A DNA stretch of 24,754 nucleotides. Origin: CAUYXJ01 sp963577065 (GTDB taxonomy: Bacteria > Chloroflexota > Dehalococcoidia > Tepidiformales > Tepidiformaceae). The notes beneath the pieces are model-generated. The model was not told the origin of the DNA, did not search any database, and worked only from the letters and a program-made list of their open reading frames with translations. The stretch lies in NCBI GenBank assembly GCA_963577065.1, contig CAUYXJ010000043.1, forward strand, positions 1 to 24,754, written 5' to 3'. Of this stretch, positions 8,130-15,115 are shown piece after piece. Position numbers and translations under genes: made by a program. Within the stretch, counting starts at the first letter, position 1. Every line of letters starts with the position of its first letter.

Positions 8130-9689
8130 ATGGGACGCGCTTTGGCGCTGGCCGCCATCCTCAGCGGACTGATCGCAGCAGGGTGCGGCGACAGCAGCGG
8201 CGAGCCCGCGACGACGACGCCCGCGCGAGAAACGATCGCCGCCGCGACAGCCACCGCCACGCCCCCGCCTGTTGTGACAGCCTCACCGACATCGACGCGC
8301 ACACGGGAGCCGAGGCCCTCGCCGACGCCACTCCTCGAGGAGCGGCTGGGCGTGGAGATTCGCGAGCTGACGCTGCTGCAACCAGCGCCCCTGCCGGACC
8401 GATGGCAGCTCATTGCGTTCCACGGGCCGTGCTTCGGCTGTGGCTTCGGTCCGGGCGACTCGCGGCTGTGGGAGCGAGGCGAGCACGGCGAGGCGGTGGG
8501 ACGGCCGCTCCTCGAAACGCTGACGAAGGGCAACCACCAGTCGGTCGCGAGCCTCGCTATCGGTGGGGGCGCGCAAGAACTCGCGGCGGTGATTTGCACC
8601 GTCGGCTACTGCGGCGGCGAAGGCGATCCGAGCCCCGGTTCTGAGGCCGCGCTCTACGGCTCCCACGACGGAGGCGCCTCGTGGCAGCTCGTCGGCGAGG
8701 TCGCCCCCGAGACGACACTGATCGGGTTCTCAGACGGCGAACTGCTGCTGCAAAACTGGGTAGTGGACGGCGCGGGCCACTACGTCTTCTCCTTCCGCAC
8801 CCTGAACGCTCCCCTCCTGCCGCCCCGCGGCGAGGCAGCCGACTGGGTCTACCTTTTCCCGGACGCCAACCCCATCTGGCTGCGATACGAGCGGGAAACA
8901 CAGCTGAGGGTCCATTTCGACGACGGCGGCACGATCGGGCGGCCGGCTGGCTCCGAAGGCCTCCTCCTCGGTGTTGGGAGCGACGGCAGCCTGCTCTGGC
9001 GGCTCCACGATCTGCGCGACAGCCCCGACGCCCTCCTCTACCCGACGATGCCCAGCGGCGGGCCACACACAACGACAGAGCGGCGCTACGCACACGTGCC
9101 TGCCCTCGCAGAGGCGGGCGTGCTTCGCGTTGGGCTCGTTGACCCTGGCTCGGTGAACATCGGTCGGCGCGATAGCGAGGGCGTGCCAGCGGCGGTCGAC
9201 GCGACCTACCTGAACACGTTCCGCGATGCCCGCTACATGTTCGACATGTGCGCGCAATACTCGCTCGGTCCCTCGATCGCGATCTTCGAGCCAGGTTTCT
9301 TACGCGTGACGCTGGCTTACCACGAAGCTGGCGCCCTCCCACGGGGGGCGATGGTAAAGCTCTACTTTGGCGGCGAACGTTCGCTCTTCGGCCTGCCACC
9401 GACGCCCGCCAGCCTCAACGCATACCTCGAAATGCTGGAGGGAAGCGGGCTGCCCTGGTCGGTTGCGGTGCTCGGCGGCGACATCGTGGGGTGCGGGCTG
9501 GCCAAGCTCGCGATCGAGCGGGGCGGACACGTGCGTGTGGGCCTTGAGGACTATGGGGCGGCGGCGGGCGAGCCGACAAACGGGGAGCTACTTGGGGGGC
9601 TGCTGGCGGTCATCGCCGGGGCGGGGAAGCGACCGGCGACGCCCGACGCGGCCGCTGTGATCTTGGACCTTCCAGCGGCCAGCACATGA
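8130..9689 (+). CDS. Chimeric ORF: lipoprotein N-terminal region fused to C-terminal half of a BKACE (DUF849) enzyme
   Basis: The 519-residue ORF starts with a lipoprotein signal peptide ending IAAGC (Cys19) and a Thr/Pro-rich stalk to about residue 68. Next is a beta-rich domain with GPCFGCG (99-105) and GYCGGEGD (159-166), shared with the lipoprotein encoded at 18969-20846. From about residue 298 the sequence changes to a BKACE (beta-keto acid cleavage enzyme) C-terminal half: LLYPTMPSGG, ERRYAHVPAL, VDPGSVNIG, FEPGFL, GLPWSVAVLGG and GGHVRVGLEDYG. The N-terminal BKACE half, with the zinc-binding His residues, is absent, and so is the lipoprotein's own C-terminal part. The joint (near 9015-9030) has no stop or frameshift. 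Enzyme activity is unlikely. It may be a real gene fusion by deletion or an assembly error. Confidence 0.8.
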   Translation: MGRALALAAILSGLIAAGCGDSSGEPATTTPARETIAAATATATPPPVVTASPTSTRTREPRPSPTPLLEERLGVEIRELTLLQPAPLPDRWQLIAFHGPCFGCGFGPGDSRLWERGEHGEAVGRPLLETLTKGNHQSVASLAIGGGAQELAAVICTVGYCGGEGDPSPGSEAALYGSHDGGASWQLVGEVAPETTLIGFSDGELLLQNWVVDGAGHYVFSFRTLNAPLLPPRGEAADWVYLFPDANPIWLRYERETQLRVHFDDGGTIGRPAGSEGLLLGVGSDGSLLWRLHDLRDSPDALLYPTMPSGGPHTTTERRYAHVPALAEAGVLRVGLVDPGSVNIGRRDSEGVPAAVDATYLNTFRDARYMFDMCAQYSLGPSIAIFEPGFLRVTLAYHEAGALPRGAMVKLYFGGERSLFGLPPTPASLNAYLEMLEGSGLPWSVAVLGGDIVGCGLAKLAIERGGHVRVGLEDYGAAAGEPTNGELLGGLLAVIAGAGKRPATPDAAAVILDLPAAST

Positions 9690-9932
9690 TCGACGGAATC
9701 GATGGTGTCACCAGTGGCGCGGATCGAAGCGGGTCGAAGCTGCCCGGAATCGTGTCTCTGAGCCCCTGAGAGTCCACTGTGCCGCCGCTAGGCGGGGAAG
9801 CCCCCATTTGTGGCTGTGGCGACGAGAACGAGCGTTCTAGCAGCCGCTGAGGGCTCGCCGGGTTCTGTCGCGTGTGCAAGACCCCACCTCCAAGCCCAGT
9901 GTGAGCCCTGAGCCGGGTGTGCTACGGGGTAC
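9690..9932. other. Intergenic region between convergent genes
   Basis: No convincing gene is seen. The stretch holds a small hairpin CCGCC-GCTA-GGCGG (9782-9795) that could help end transcription of the chimeric ORF. It also has a dyad AGAAC-GAGC-GTTCT (9825-9838) resembling a Gram-positive-type LexA box, but no promoter faces it. Confidence 0.5.
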
Positions 9933-10694
9933 CTAGTAGTCGCCGGAGCCGTGAACGACCAGCCGCGTGCCGCTGACGTAGCTGGCGCCATCACTCACCA
10001 GGTAGCGCACCGCGTTGGCTACGTCTTCTGGCTGACAGACACGCCCGTAGGGCATGCCCGAGGCCACGTCGCTGAAGCTCTCGACGCCCGTTGAGCGGAG
10101 CGCCTCCAGCCCCATATCGGTCTCGACGAAGCCCGGCGTCACGATGTTCACCCGCACGCCGTGGTCTCGCTCTTCGTTGGCCAGCGTGTAGGCGAGGACG
10201 TCGAGCGCGGCCTTACTCATCGCATACGAGGCGTACCCGGCCCGGTGGGCGTCCACAATCAGGCTCGACACCATGATGATGTCGCCGCGCGGCTGCTCGC
10301 GCAGGGATGGAAGAGCCAGCTGCGCGAGGTGCCACGGCCCGAAGGCGTTTACCCCCATGAGCTGCTCTACCTCAGCGAAGCTGGCGTCCGCGACATCGCG
10401 GACGGCACTGACGAAGCCGCCGCCGTTGTTGATGAGGATGCCGATGGACCCGAAGTCGCGCAGCACGGCATCCACCAGCGCCTCGCACTCAGCGCGCGAG
10501 CCGACGGATGCGCGGTAGGACTTCGCCTCGCGCCCGAGCCCCTTGATGGCGTGCACGGTCTCCTCAGCCGTCTCAGCGTTCCGGTGGTAGTTCACCGCGA
10601 CATCGGCGCCGTCCTCGGCCAGAGCCAGCGAGATGGCGTGACCGATACCACGGCCTCCGCCGGTTACCAGGGCTACCCGTCCTTCAAGCGACAT
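9933..10694 (-). CDS. SDR family NAD(P)-dependent oxidoreductase
   Basis: The 253-residue protein is a classical short-chain dehydrogenase/reductase: cofactor loop TGGGRGIG at 11-18, NNGGG at 89-93 (the NNAG element), active-site Ser143/144, and Y157-x-x-x-K161 in YAMSK. The region after the second beta strand (NYHRNAE) has an Arg that could favour NADP(H), as in FabG-like enzymes. The C terminus LVSDGASYVSGTRLVVHGSG is the usual SDR end. The substrate is unknown; FabG-like 3-oxoacyl reductase or a related alcohol oxidoreductase is possible. ATG 10694 has GAGGAGG about 8 nt upstream and a TATAGT -10 element further up. It is convergent with the chimeric lipoprotein gene. Confidence 0.92.
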   Translation of the reverse strand: MSLEGRVALVTGGGRGIGHAISLALAEDGADVAVNYHRNAETAEETVHAIKGLGREAKSYRASVGSRAECEALVDAVLRDFGSIGILINNGGGFVSAVRDVADASFAEVEQLMGVNAFGPWHLAQLALPSLREQPRGDIIMVSSLIVDAHRAGYASYAMSKAALDVLAYTLANEERDHGVRVNIVTPGFVETDMGLEALRSTGVESFSDVASGMPYGRVCQPEDVANAVRYLVSDGASYVSGTRLVVHGSGDY

Positions 10695-10720
10695 GGTCCT
10701 GTCCTCCTCGGCAAAGACGG

Positions 10721-10726
10721 ACTATA
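10721..10726 (-). promoter_or_regulatory. -10 hexamer TATAGT upstream of the SDR gene
   Basis: TATAGT on the reverse strand lies 26 nt before the SDR ATG, giving a leader of about 20 nt that contains the GAGGAGG ribosome site. No clear TTGACA-like -35 is visible. Confidence 0.5.
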
Positions 10727-10820
10727 GCGCCGCACCACGACGGAGACCGACCGGACACTCCTGCGGTCGTGCACGCCGACGGCTTCGGCGACCTCGGCAT
10801 CTGTTGCGCCCATCGCCACC

Positions 10821-10836
10821 CGGAGCGGGTGCTCCG
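10821..10836. repeat. Hairpin CGGAGC-GGGT-GCTCCG
   Basis: Perfect 6-bp arms around a 4-nt loop, just outside the first 68-bp repeat. Confidence 0.45.
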
Positions 10837-10849
10837 CAGTCGCCCCTTG

Positions 10850-10865
10850 GTGATCCTGGGATCAC
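10850..10865. repeat. 16-bp palindrome GTGATCC-TG-GGATCAC
   Basis: Perfect 7-bp arms with a 2-nt centre, ending 2 bp before the first copy of the 68-bp repeat. The form fits a dimeric DNA-binding protein site. Confidence 0.5.
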
Positions 10866-10867
10866 GT

Positions 10868-10935
10868 CGGTACCTGACCAGCTTTCACCCGAAGGCTTCC
10901 GGAGTTCTCTGGTCGGGAGGGAAGGCTGCTGCCGC
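10868..10935 (+). repeat. 68-bp direct repeat, copy 1
   Basis: Identical over 68 bp to 11177-11244. The unit contains an internal dyad (GACCAG and CTGGTC about 34 nt apart) and a smaller one, GAAGGCTTC. Flanking sequences differ between the copies, so only the 68 bp is duplicated. Confidence 0.9.
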
Positions 10936-11186
10936 AGCCGCAAATCGCTCGGAGGGCCGTCGAGGTCTTCGGCGCTGAGGCCGCGTCAATCCAATTCGAA
11001 GCTGCTGCCCACGCACAATCGCTCGCGAAGCTGATCGTCAGACAACACGAAGAGACGCAGGAGCCCGACCTACGGTCCCAGGTGCTAGACGCAATAGATG
11101 AGATGGCCCGCGCCGGATTCCTCGGAATGGCCGAGGAGCTGACCTCGCTCGATCGCTCTACAGCATCGAGGACGGCCGGTACCTGA
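10878..11186 (+). pseudogene. Start-less coding remnant between the repeat copies
   Basis: The frame is open for 102 codons between the TGA inside repeat copy 1 and the equivalent TGA in copy 2. It has no ATG, GTG or TTG in its first two thirds. The middle reads VFGAEAASIQFEAAAHAQSL, then LIVRQHEETQEPDLRSQVLD and EMARAGFLGMAEELTSLDR, a helical, charged protein-like sequence with the codon pattern of a gene. I do not recognise the family. It is most likely the middle of a decayed gene whose start was lost, perhaps part of the neighbouring phage-like element. Confidence 0.4.
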
Positions 11187-11244
11187 CCAGCTTTCACCCG
11201 AAGGCTTCCGGAGTTCTCTGGTCGGGAGGGAAGGCTGCTGCCGC
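11177..11244 (+). repeat. 68-bp direct repeat, copy 2
   Basis: Exact copy of 10868-10935, offset by 309 bp. The upstream frame reading LYSIEDGRYLTSFHPKASGV runs through this copy and stops at TGA shortly after it. Confidence 0.9.
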
Positions 11245-11777
11245 TTGAGAGGGGATCGTTGATCGGCGGATTCGGTGCTCTCGAAGCAACGGCGCGAGCC
11301 CTAGACGTCGCGTTCTCGGACCAGCATCAATGACCGCTAGGCAGCCTTCGGCCGCGATGGTCAGGCCGATTCTCGGACCAAGGCTCCACGTGATCTCTGC
11401 CCCACTGGTGTCAGTGCGCTGAAGGCCGCGCCGGGGCCTTCGACCCAAGACAAGCTCCCCGCTCTGTCCTCCGCAGCGCAGCTCGGCGGCTCCACTTTAG
11501 TCGGCGTATGGTTAGTTCAATCGCCGTGAAGTACCGCGGGACCAGCCGTGTCGATAGCAGCAGCCTCTTGGCGCTCGTTACGCTCGGACCATGACTACCC
11601 GCTGGGCTACGGCTGCCCCAAGGGGCTAGAGCGGAACTTAAGAATCGGCTCCTGCCGGGAATCCGCTCTCCGGGACTCAAGTACCCCGTCATCCTTCAGC
11701 CGGAAGGTACCCCCTTCTTTTTCTGGGTTGAAGTGGCGCAAACACCTGGAGCCCTCGATAAACAAGCTGCTGTGTGG

Positions 11778-12230
11778 TTATCCGCTGTCCCTGGTGCCAA
11801 GCGGAAGAGCTCCCGCTCGAGCCGCTCGGGCCAATGCGCGGAGTTCCTCCAGGCTCAGCTGGGCCGACAGCTCGCGGGCATCGACGAAGAGTTGGCTACG
11901 CGCGTCAACGAGCGTGGCGCCATCCCGGGGAAAGAAGCCGAGATGCTTGCCTAAGAGCTCCCAGGCCCGGACTCGTACCGATGCCTCGGGAGCGGTCGTC
12001 GCCTCCTTGAGCAGCCCATCGCGCACATCCTCGGCAGTGAGTTGAGCCTGCTCAGCTAATGCGGCCTGGCGCTCCTCAATCGCCTCGCGGACCTCGGGGT
12101 TGGCCATCAGCTCGACGCCACGCACGCGGGCACCCGCAGCCGAGTAGCCGGCCCGCCGGGCGGCAGCCGAGGCGTTTGAGTCGATCTGATACTCCCGGAC
12201 GAAGGCTTCCTGAGGTGGTCTAAGGGCCAT
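11778..12230 (-). CDS. Phage terminase small subunit (Terminase_2-like)
   Basis: The 150-residue protein begins with the characteristic N-terminal helix-turn-helix of Terminase_2 proteins: LRPPQEAFVREYQIDSNASA, AARRAGYS, then GVELMANPEVREAIEERQAA. The remainder is helical and acidic to mid-length, with a tail LSLEELRALARAARAG. In phages this subunit recognises the packaging site and recruits the large ATPase/nuclease subunit. No large subunit, portal or capsid gene is present nearby, so this is an orphan. It is divergent from the small protein and integrase genes, with 6 bp between starts. A TATCAT hexamer ends 6 nt before the ATG, indicating a leaderless transcript. It may be a prophage relic, or terS used by a satellite element. 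Confidence 0.82.
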   Translation of the reverse strand: MALRPPQEAFVREYQIDSNASAAARRAGYSAAGARVRGVELMANPEVREAIEERQAALAEQAQLTAEDVRDGLLKEATTAPEASVRVRAWELLGKHLGFFPRDGATLVDARSQLFVDARELSAQLSLEELRALARAARAGALPLGTRDSG

Positions 12231-12236
12231 GTCGTA

Positions 12237-12242
12237 ATGATA
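12237..12242 (-). promoter_or_regulatory. -10 hexamer TATCAT, leaderless terS promoter
   Basis: TATCAT on the reverse strand ends 6 nt before the terS ATG at 12230 and overlaps the first codons of the divergent small ORF. No Shine-Dalgarno sequence is present. Confidence 0.5.
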
Positions 12243-12422
12243 CGTGGTATCGATGGCCGCGTGCCTCCGTTACGCCGTGTTACGACCCCGCGGAAACGCA
12301 GGCCGATCCCTGGCCGGGGCGTGTATTGCCCTGACTGTCAGCGGTCGGGAGCGCGAAAGCGCGAATCCTATCGGCGTCGGCGCAGTGAGAAGAAGCTTGC
12401 GCAGGAGGAAGGAGTTGCCTGA
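12237..12422 (+). CDS. Small basic protein with CPDC motif, upstream of the integrase
   Basis: The 61-residue ORF is Arg/Lys-rich and includes GVYCPDCQRSG followed by the highly basic helix KRESYRRRRSEKKLAQEEG. This could be half of a zinc ribbon followed by a DNA-contacting helix, but only one Cys pair is seen. I do not recognise a family. Its TGA overlaps the integrase TTG start by 8 nt, and the integrase Shine-Dalgarno sequence lies within its last codons, which argues that the two are translated together. The start is uncertain: ATG 12237 overlaps the terS promoter, and GTG 12261 is possible. It may be an excisionase-like helper of the integrase, which is inference from position only. Confidence 0.45.
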   Translation: MIRGIDGRVPPLRRVTTPRKRRPIPGRGVYCPDCQRSGARKRESYRRRRSEKKLAQEEGVA

Positions 12423-13563
12423 ACGAACGCGACGGCGCGGCCATCACGAGGGATCCATTGGACAGCGCGCAGACGGTCGTTGGCAGGGCCGGATCTCTCT
12501 TGCCGATGGCCGACGCAAGTACGTCTACGCGTCCACGAAGAAGGAGGTCGTCGAGAAGATGGACGCCGCGAAGCGCCAGCTCGCCGACGGCCTCGACTCC
12601 CTCAACGAGCGCCAGACCGTCGAGCAGTTTCTAGGCCACTGGCTCGTGGATGCCGCGAAGCCCTCGCTCCAGCCACGGACGTGGGCGGCATACGAGAGCA
12701 TCGTCCGTGTTCGTGTGAACCCTCGTGTCGGGCACCTGAAGCTCAACCGGCTCACGCCTCAGCATCTGCAGACGCTGTACTCGGATCTGCTGGGCACCGG
12801 ACTCACGTTGCGGAGCGTGCAGTTCACACATGCCGTGCTGCATCGTGCGTTGAAGCAGGCACTCCAGTGGGGGCTCATCGCACGGAACCCGGCTGACGCG
12901 GTGACACCACCACGACCTAGGCGAAAGGAGTTCCACGCGCTCACCCACGAAGAGGTGGACACGCTACTTGGGGCCGTCGAGGGGACAGAGCGCTACGCGC
13001 TGTACGTGCTCGCAGTCACGACGGGCATCCGCCAGGGGGAGCTGCTCGCCCTGAAGTGGGGAGACCTCGACCTTGAATCCGGGAAGCTTTCAGTCCAACG
13101 CCGCCTCGAACGGCGCAGCCTGAAGGAGGGCCACGTCTTCGCCGATGCCAAGAAGGGCAGGAGTCGTCGCAGCGTCGCGTTGTCCGGGCTTGCCATCGAT
13201 GCCCTTCACAGCAGCCGAACACGTCAAGCCGAGACTCGGCTTCGAGTGGGGGCGGCATGGACGGACCTCGACCTCGTGTTCACGAACGAGCTGGGCGATC
13301 CGCTCGCGCCACGGAGCGCGACCCGGAACCTTCACGCGGACCTCGAATCCGCAGGGCTACCGAAGGTTCGCTTCCACGACCTCCGGCACACAGCAGCCAC
13401 CCTGCTCCTCGGGGACGGCACTCATCCGAAGGTCGTGCAGGAGATGATGGGGCATGCGACGATCGCTGTGACCATGGATGTGTACAGCCATGTGCTCCCG
13501 CACATGCAACAGGCTGCGGCCAGTACGTTCGACCGCCTGCTGAAGCCAGCGAGATCTAGCTAA
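12415..13563 (+). CDS. Tyrosine recombinase/phage integrase
   Basis: The 382-residue protein has an N-terminal arm-binding beta-sheet domain (HHEGSIGQRADGRWQGRISL, then GRRKYVYASTKKEV), a SAM-like core-binding domain (about 67-165) and the catalytic domain. All catalytic residues are present: Arg206 in TTGIRQGE, a Lys near 247 in DAKKGRS, His321-x-x-Arg324 in HDLRHT, His347 in MGHATI and nucleophile Tyr357 in MDVYSHV. The start is TTG at 12415, 6 nt after a strong AGGAGG; the upstream in-frame ATG at 12244 would add a segment unlike the family and is rejected. It should insert or excise an element, probably using the nearby 12-bp tandem repeats as arm sites. The tRNA-Leu gene lies 86 bp downstream. 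Confidence 0.93.
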   Translation: MPERTRRRGHHEGSIGQRADGRWQGRISLADGRRKYVYASTKKEVVEKMDAAKRQLADGLDSLNERQTVEQFLGHWLVDAAKPSLQPRTWAAYESIVRVRVNPRVGHLKLNRLTPQHLQTLYSDLLGTGLTLRSVQFTHAVLHRALKQALQWGLIARNPADAVTPPRPRRKEFHALTHEEVDTLLGAVEGTERYALYVLAVTTGIRQGELLALKWGDLDLESGKLSVQRRLERRSLKEGHVFADAKKGRSRRSVALSGLAIDALHSSRTRQAETRLRVGAAWTDLDLVFTNELGDPLAPRSATRNLHADLESAGLPKVRFHDLRHTAATLLLGDGTHPKVVQEMMGHATIAVTMDVYSHVLPHMQQAAASTFDRLLKPARSS

Positions 13564-13572
13564 CGAACGGTT

Positions 13573-13596
13573 GTTTTGGTGTCAGTTTTGGTGTCA
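13573..13596 (+). repeat. Tandem 12-bp repeat, possible integrase arm sites
   Basis: GTTTTGGTGTCA occurs twice in perfect tandem right after the integrase stop. The 12-bp period is slightly more than one helical turn. The pair is enclosed by a weak inverted repeat GTTGTTT/AAACAAC (13570-13602). The AT content differs from the surroundings. Position beside int and the repeat form suit an attP arm site; a hairpin terminator is the alternative. Confidence 0.55.
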
Positions 13597-13649
13597 AACA
13601 ACGATACGACCTGGGCCATCCGGCCCGTAAGCCCAGTGTTCATAGGCTT

Positions 13650-13734
13650 GCCGGGGTGGCGGAACTGGCAGACGCAGCGGACTTAAAATCCGTGGCCGCA
13701 AGGCGTGAGGGTTCGAGTCCCTCCCCCGGTACCA
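13650..13734 (+). tRNA. tRNA-Leu (anticodon UAA)
   Basis: An 85-nt class II tRNA including the encoded CCA. The acceptor arms GCCGGGG and CCCCGGT pair (one G-U at the end). The anticodon stem-loop GCGGA-CTTAAAA-TCCGT puts TAA at 13684-13686. A variable arm (GGCCGCAAGGCG) and the T arm GAGGG-TTCGAGT-CCCTC are present. It decodes UUA and probably UUG. The gene is intact. It is the only RNA gene seen in the window and lies 86 bp after the integrase, a common attachment-site neighbour, although no second copy of part of it was found to prove integration here. Confidence 0.97.
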
Positions 13735-13919
13735 CCCCAACTCTCCAAGCGTGCGCCAAGCGAACGCTGAGACGGCCGCCTTGCCTTCGAGTCGACCAAT
13801 TGATTATGGCGGCGAACCTCCGCGGCGGCCCTGATTCGAGGCATCGCGACGCGCTGGGGGTTGCAGGGCGCGCTAGGGTGGTCGCGAACGAAGAGCAGCA
13901 ACACCAGGGAGGCGCGCGA
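13735..13919. other. Intergenic region between tRNA-Leu and CaiB-like gene
   Basis: No gene is seen. A TAGGGT hexamer near 13874-13879 may be the -10 of the following gene, giving a leader of about 35 nt with the AGGGAGG site at its end. Confidence 0.4.
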
Positions 13920-15110
13920 ATGCCAGCACTCGAGGGAATGCGGATCCTCGACATGACGCAGTACGAGGCGGGAACGTCCTGCACGCAGGCGCTCGCCTGG
14001 CTCGGGGCGGACGTGGTCAAGATCGAACGGCCGGGCGTGGGCGACCCCGGCCGCGGCGTGGGACGCGGCACCGATAATTCGCCCTACTTCGTCAACTGGA
14101 ACAGCAACAAGCGCAGCCTCACGCTGGACCTGCAGCAGGCCGCGGGGCGGGACCTGCTCCTCCGACTCGTCCCTCAGTACGACGTGTTCGTGGAGAACTA
14201 CGGGCCCGGCGTGATCGAGAAGCTCGACCTCGGGTACGACGTGATGCGCGCAGCGAACCCGGCGATCATCTACGCGCGGCTCAAGGGATTCGGCACGAGC
14301 GGGCCGTACTCCTCGTACAAGTGTTTCGACATGGTGGCGCAAGCGAGTGGGGGCGCCTTCTCGGTCACGGGCCTGCCCGACGGCCCCCCCACCCGCCCGG
14401 GCGTGACCGTCGGCGACTCCGGCACGGGCGTGCAGCTCGCCCTCGCAATCACGGCCGCGTACGTCCAGCGTCTGCAGACGGGCGAGGGGCAGGCGATCGA
14501 GATCTCGATGCAGGAGGCGATGACCTACTGGATGCGGACCGCGATCTCGAGCGGCGCCGACTGGGGGCGGAAAGCAGCGCCACGCAACGGCAACGGCCCG
14601 GCGGCCACCTCCAATCTGTACCCCTGCGCGGGGGGCGGGCCGAACGACCACGTCTTCGTGATGATCGTGACGCCGCGGATGTGGGACACCTTTTGTACCG
14701 CCACCGGGCAGGAGGAGCTGGGCGACGACCCCCGCTTCGTCGACCCCGCCGCTCGCCTCGAGAACAGCGAGGCCCTCAAGGAGACGATCGCGGCCTGGAC
14801 CCGCCAGCATCCGAAGTCCGAGGCCATGCGCATCCTTGGCGAGGCCGGCGTTCCCTGCGGGGCCGTGCTCGATACGCAGGACCTCTACGAGGACCCCCAC
14901 CTCCTCGCCCGCGACTTCGTGAAGACGGTTGAGCACGACGCGCTCGGCGAGGTGCGGCTGCTGGGCTGGCCGCCGCGCATGTCCGCGAGCGAGGTCCCGT
15001 TGAAGGCGTCGCCCCTCCTCGGTCAGCACACCCACGACGTCCTCGCGCAGGACCTCGGGCTGGGCGAGGGGGAGCTAGCGGCGTTGGCCGAGACCGGGGT
15101 AATCGGCTAG
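13920..15110 (+). CDS. CaiB/BaiF family CoA-transferase
   Basis: The 396-residue protein is a class III CoA-transferase, which moves CoA between carboxylic acids through aspartyl-CoA intermediates in the cytoplasm. Visible landmarks: MRILDMTQYEAGTSCTQALA at the N terminus, WLGADVVKIERPGVGDPGR, FVNWNSNKRSLTLDL, FVENYGPGVIEKLDLGYD, and YKCFDMVAQASGG, where Asp137 is the predicted catalytic aspartate. C-terminal IAAWTRQHPKSEAMRILGEA and GVPCGAVLDTQDLYEDPHL are also typical. ATG 13920 has AGGGAGG 7 nt upstream; the frame continues upstream through the tRNA and is not coding. The acyl substrate cannot be stated. It is convergent with the propeller lipoprotein gene, with only 5 bp between stops. 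Confidence 0.93.
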   Translation: MPALEGMRILDMTQYEAGTSCTQALAWLGADVVKIERPGVGDPGRGVGRGTDNSPYFVNWNSNKRSLTLDLQQAAGRDLLLRLVPQYDVFVENYGPGVIEKLDLGYDVMRAANPAIIYARLKGFGTSGPYSSYKCFDMVAQASGGAFSVTGLPDGPPTRPGVTVGDSGTGVQLALAITAAYVQRLQTGEGQAIEISMQEAMTYWMRTAISSGADWGRKAAPRNGNGPAATSNLYPCAGGGPNDHVFVMIVTPRMWDTFCTATGQEELGDDPRFVDPAARLENSEALKETIAAWTRQHPKSEAMRILGEAGVPCGAVLDTQDLYEDPHLLARDFVKTVEHDALGEVRLLGWPPRMSASEVPLKASPLLGQHTHDVLAQDLGLGEGELAALAETGVIG

Positions 15111-15115
15111 CGCGC

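Larger units (their letters stand above)
10727..11777. other. Gene-poor region with repeats and coding debris
   Basis: About 1.05 kb with no intact gene. It contains two hairpins (10821-10836 and 10850-10865), two exact copies of a 68-bp repeat (10868 and 11177), and an open stretch between them without a start codon. Near 11625-11780 another open forward-strand stretch reads AELKNRLLPGIRSPGLKYPV and then FFFWVEVAQTPGALDKQ. This looks protein-like but lacks a start and overlaps the end of terS. Base composition is less GC-rich in places (for example 11705-11780). The region reads as decayed mobile or phage DNA. Confidence 0.5.

Noticed and set aside
9825..9838. LexA-like dyad AGAAC-GAGC-GTTCT
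   Set aside because: It matches the GAAC-N4-GTTC form, but lies between two convergent gene ends with no promoter to control, so it is probably chance.
10736..10813. Reverse-strand helix-turn-helix-like stretch GATDAEVAEAVGV upstream of the SDR gene
   Set aside because: It resembles part of an HTH but is short, overlaps the SDR promoter and repeats, and has no complete domain.
12244..12414. Extended integrase start at ATG 12244
   Set aside because: The extra 57 residues are unlike integrases and read another frame of the small CPDC ORF; TTG 12415 has AGGAGG at ideal spacing.
9892..13639. 11-bp direct repeat AAGCCCAGTGT at 9892 and 13629, as possible att sites of the integrase element
   Set aside because: An 11-bp match is expected by chance in a window this size, and the implied element would include the SDR gene; neither site includes tRNA sequence.
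13683..15035. Long reverse-strand frame (450 codons) opposite the CaiB-like gene
   Set aside because: It is the GC-bias shadow of a clear CoA-transferase gene, Arg/Gly/His-rich and without family motifs or a ribosome site.
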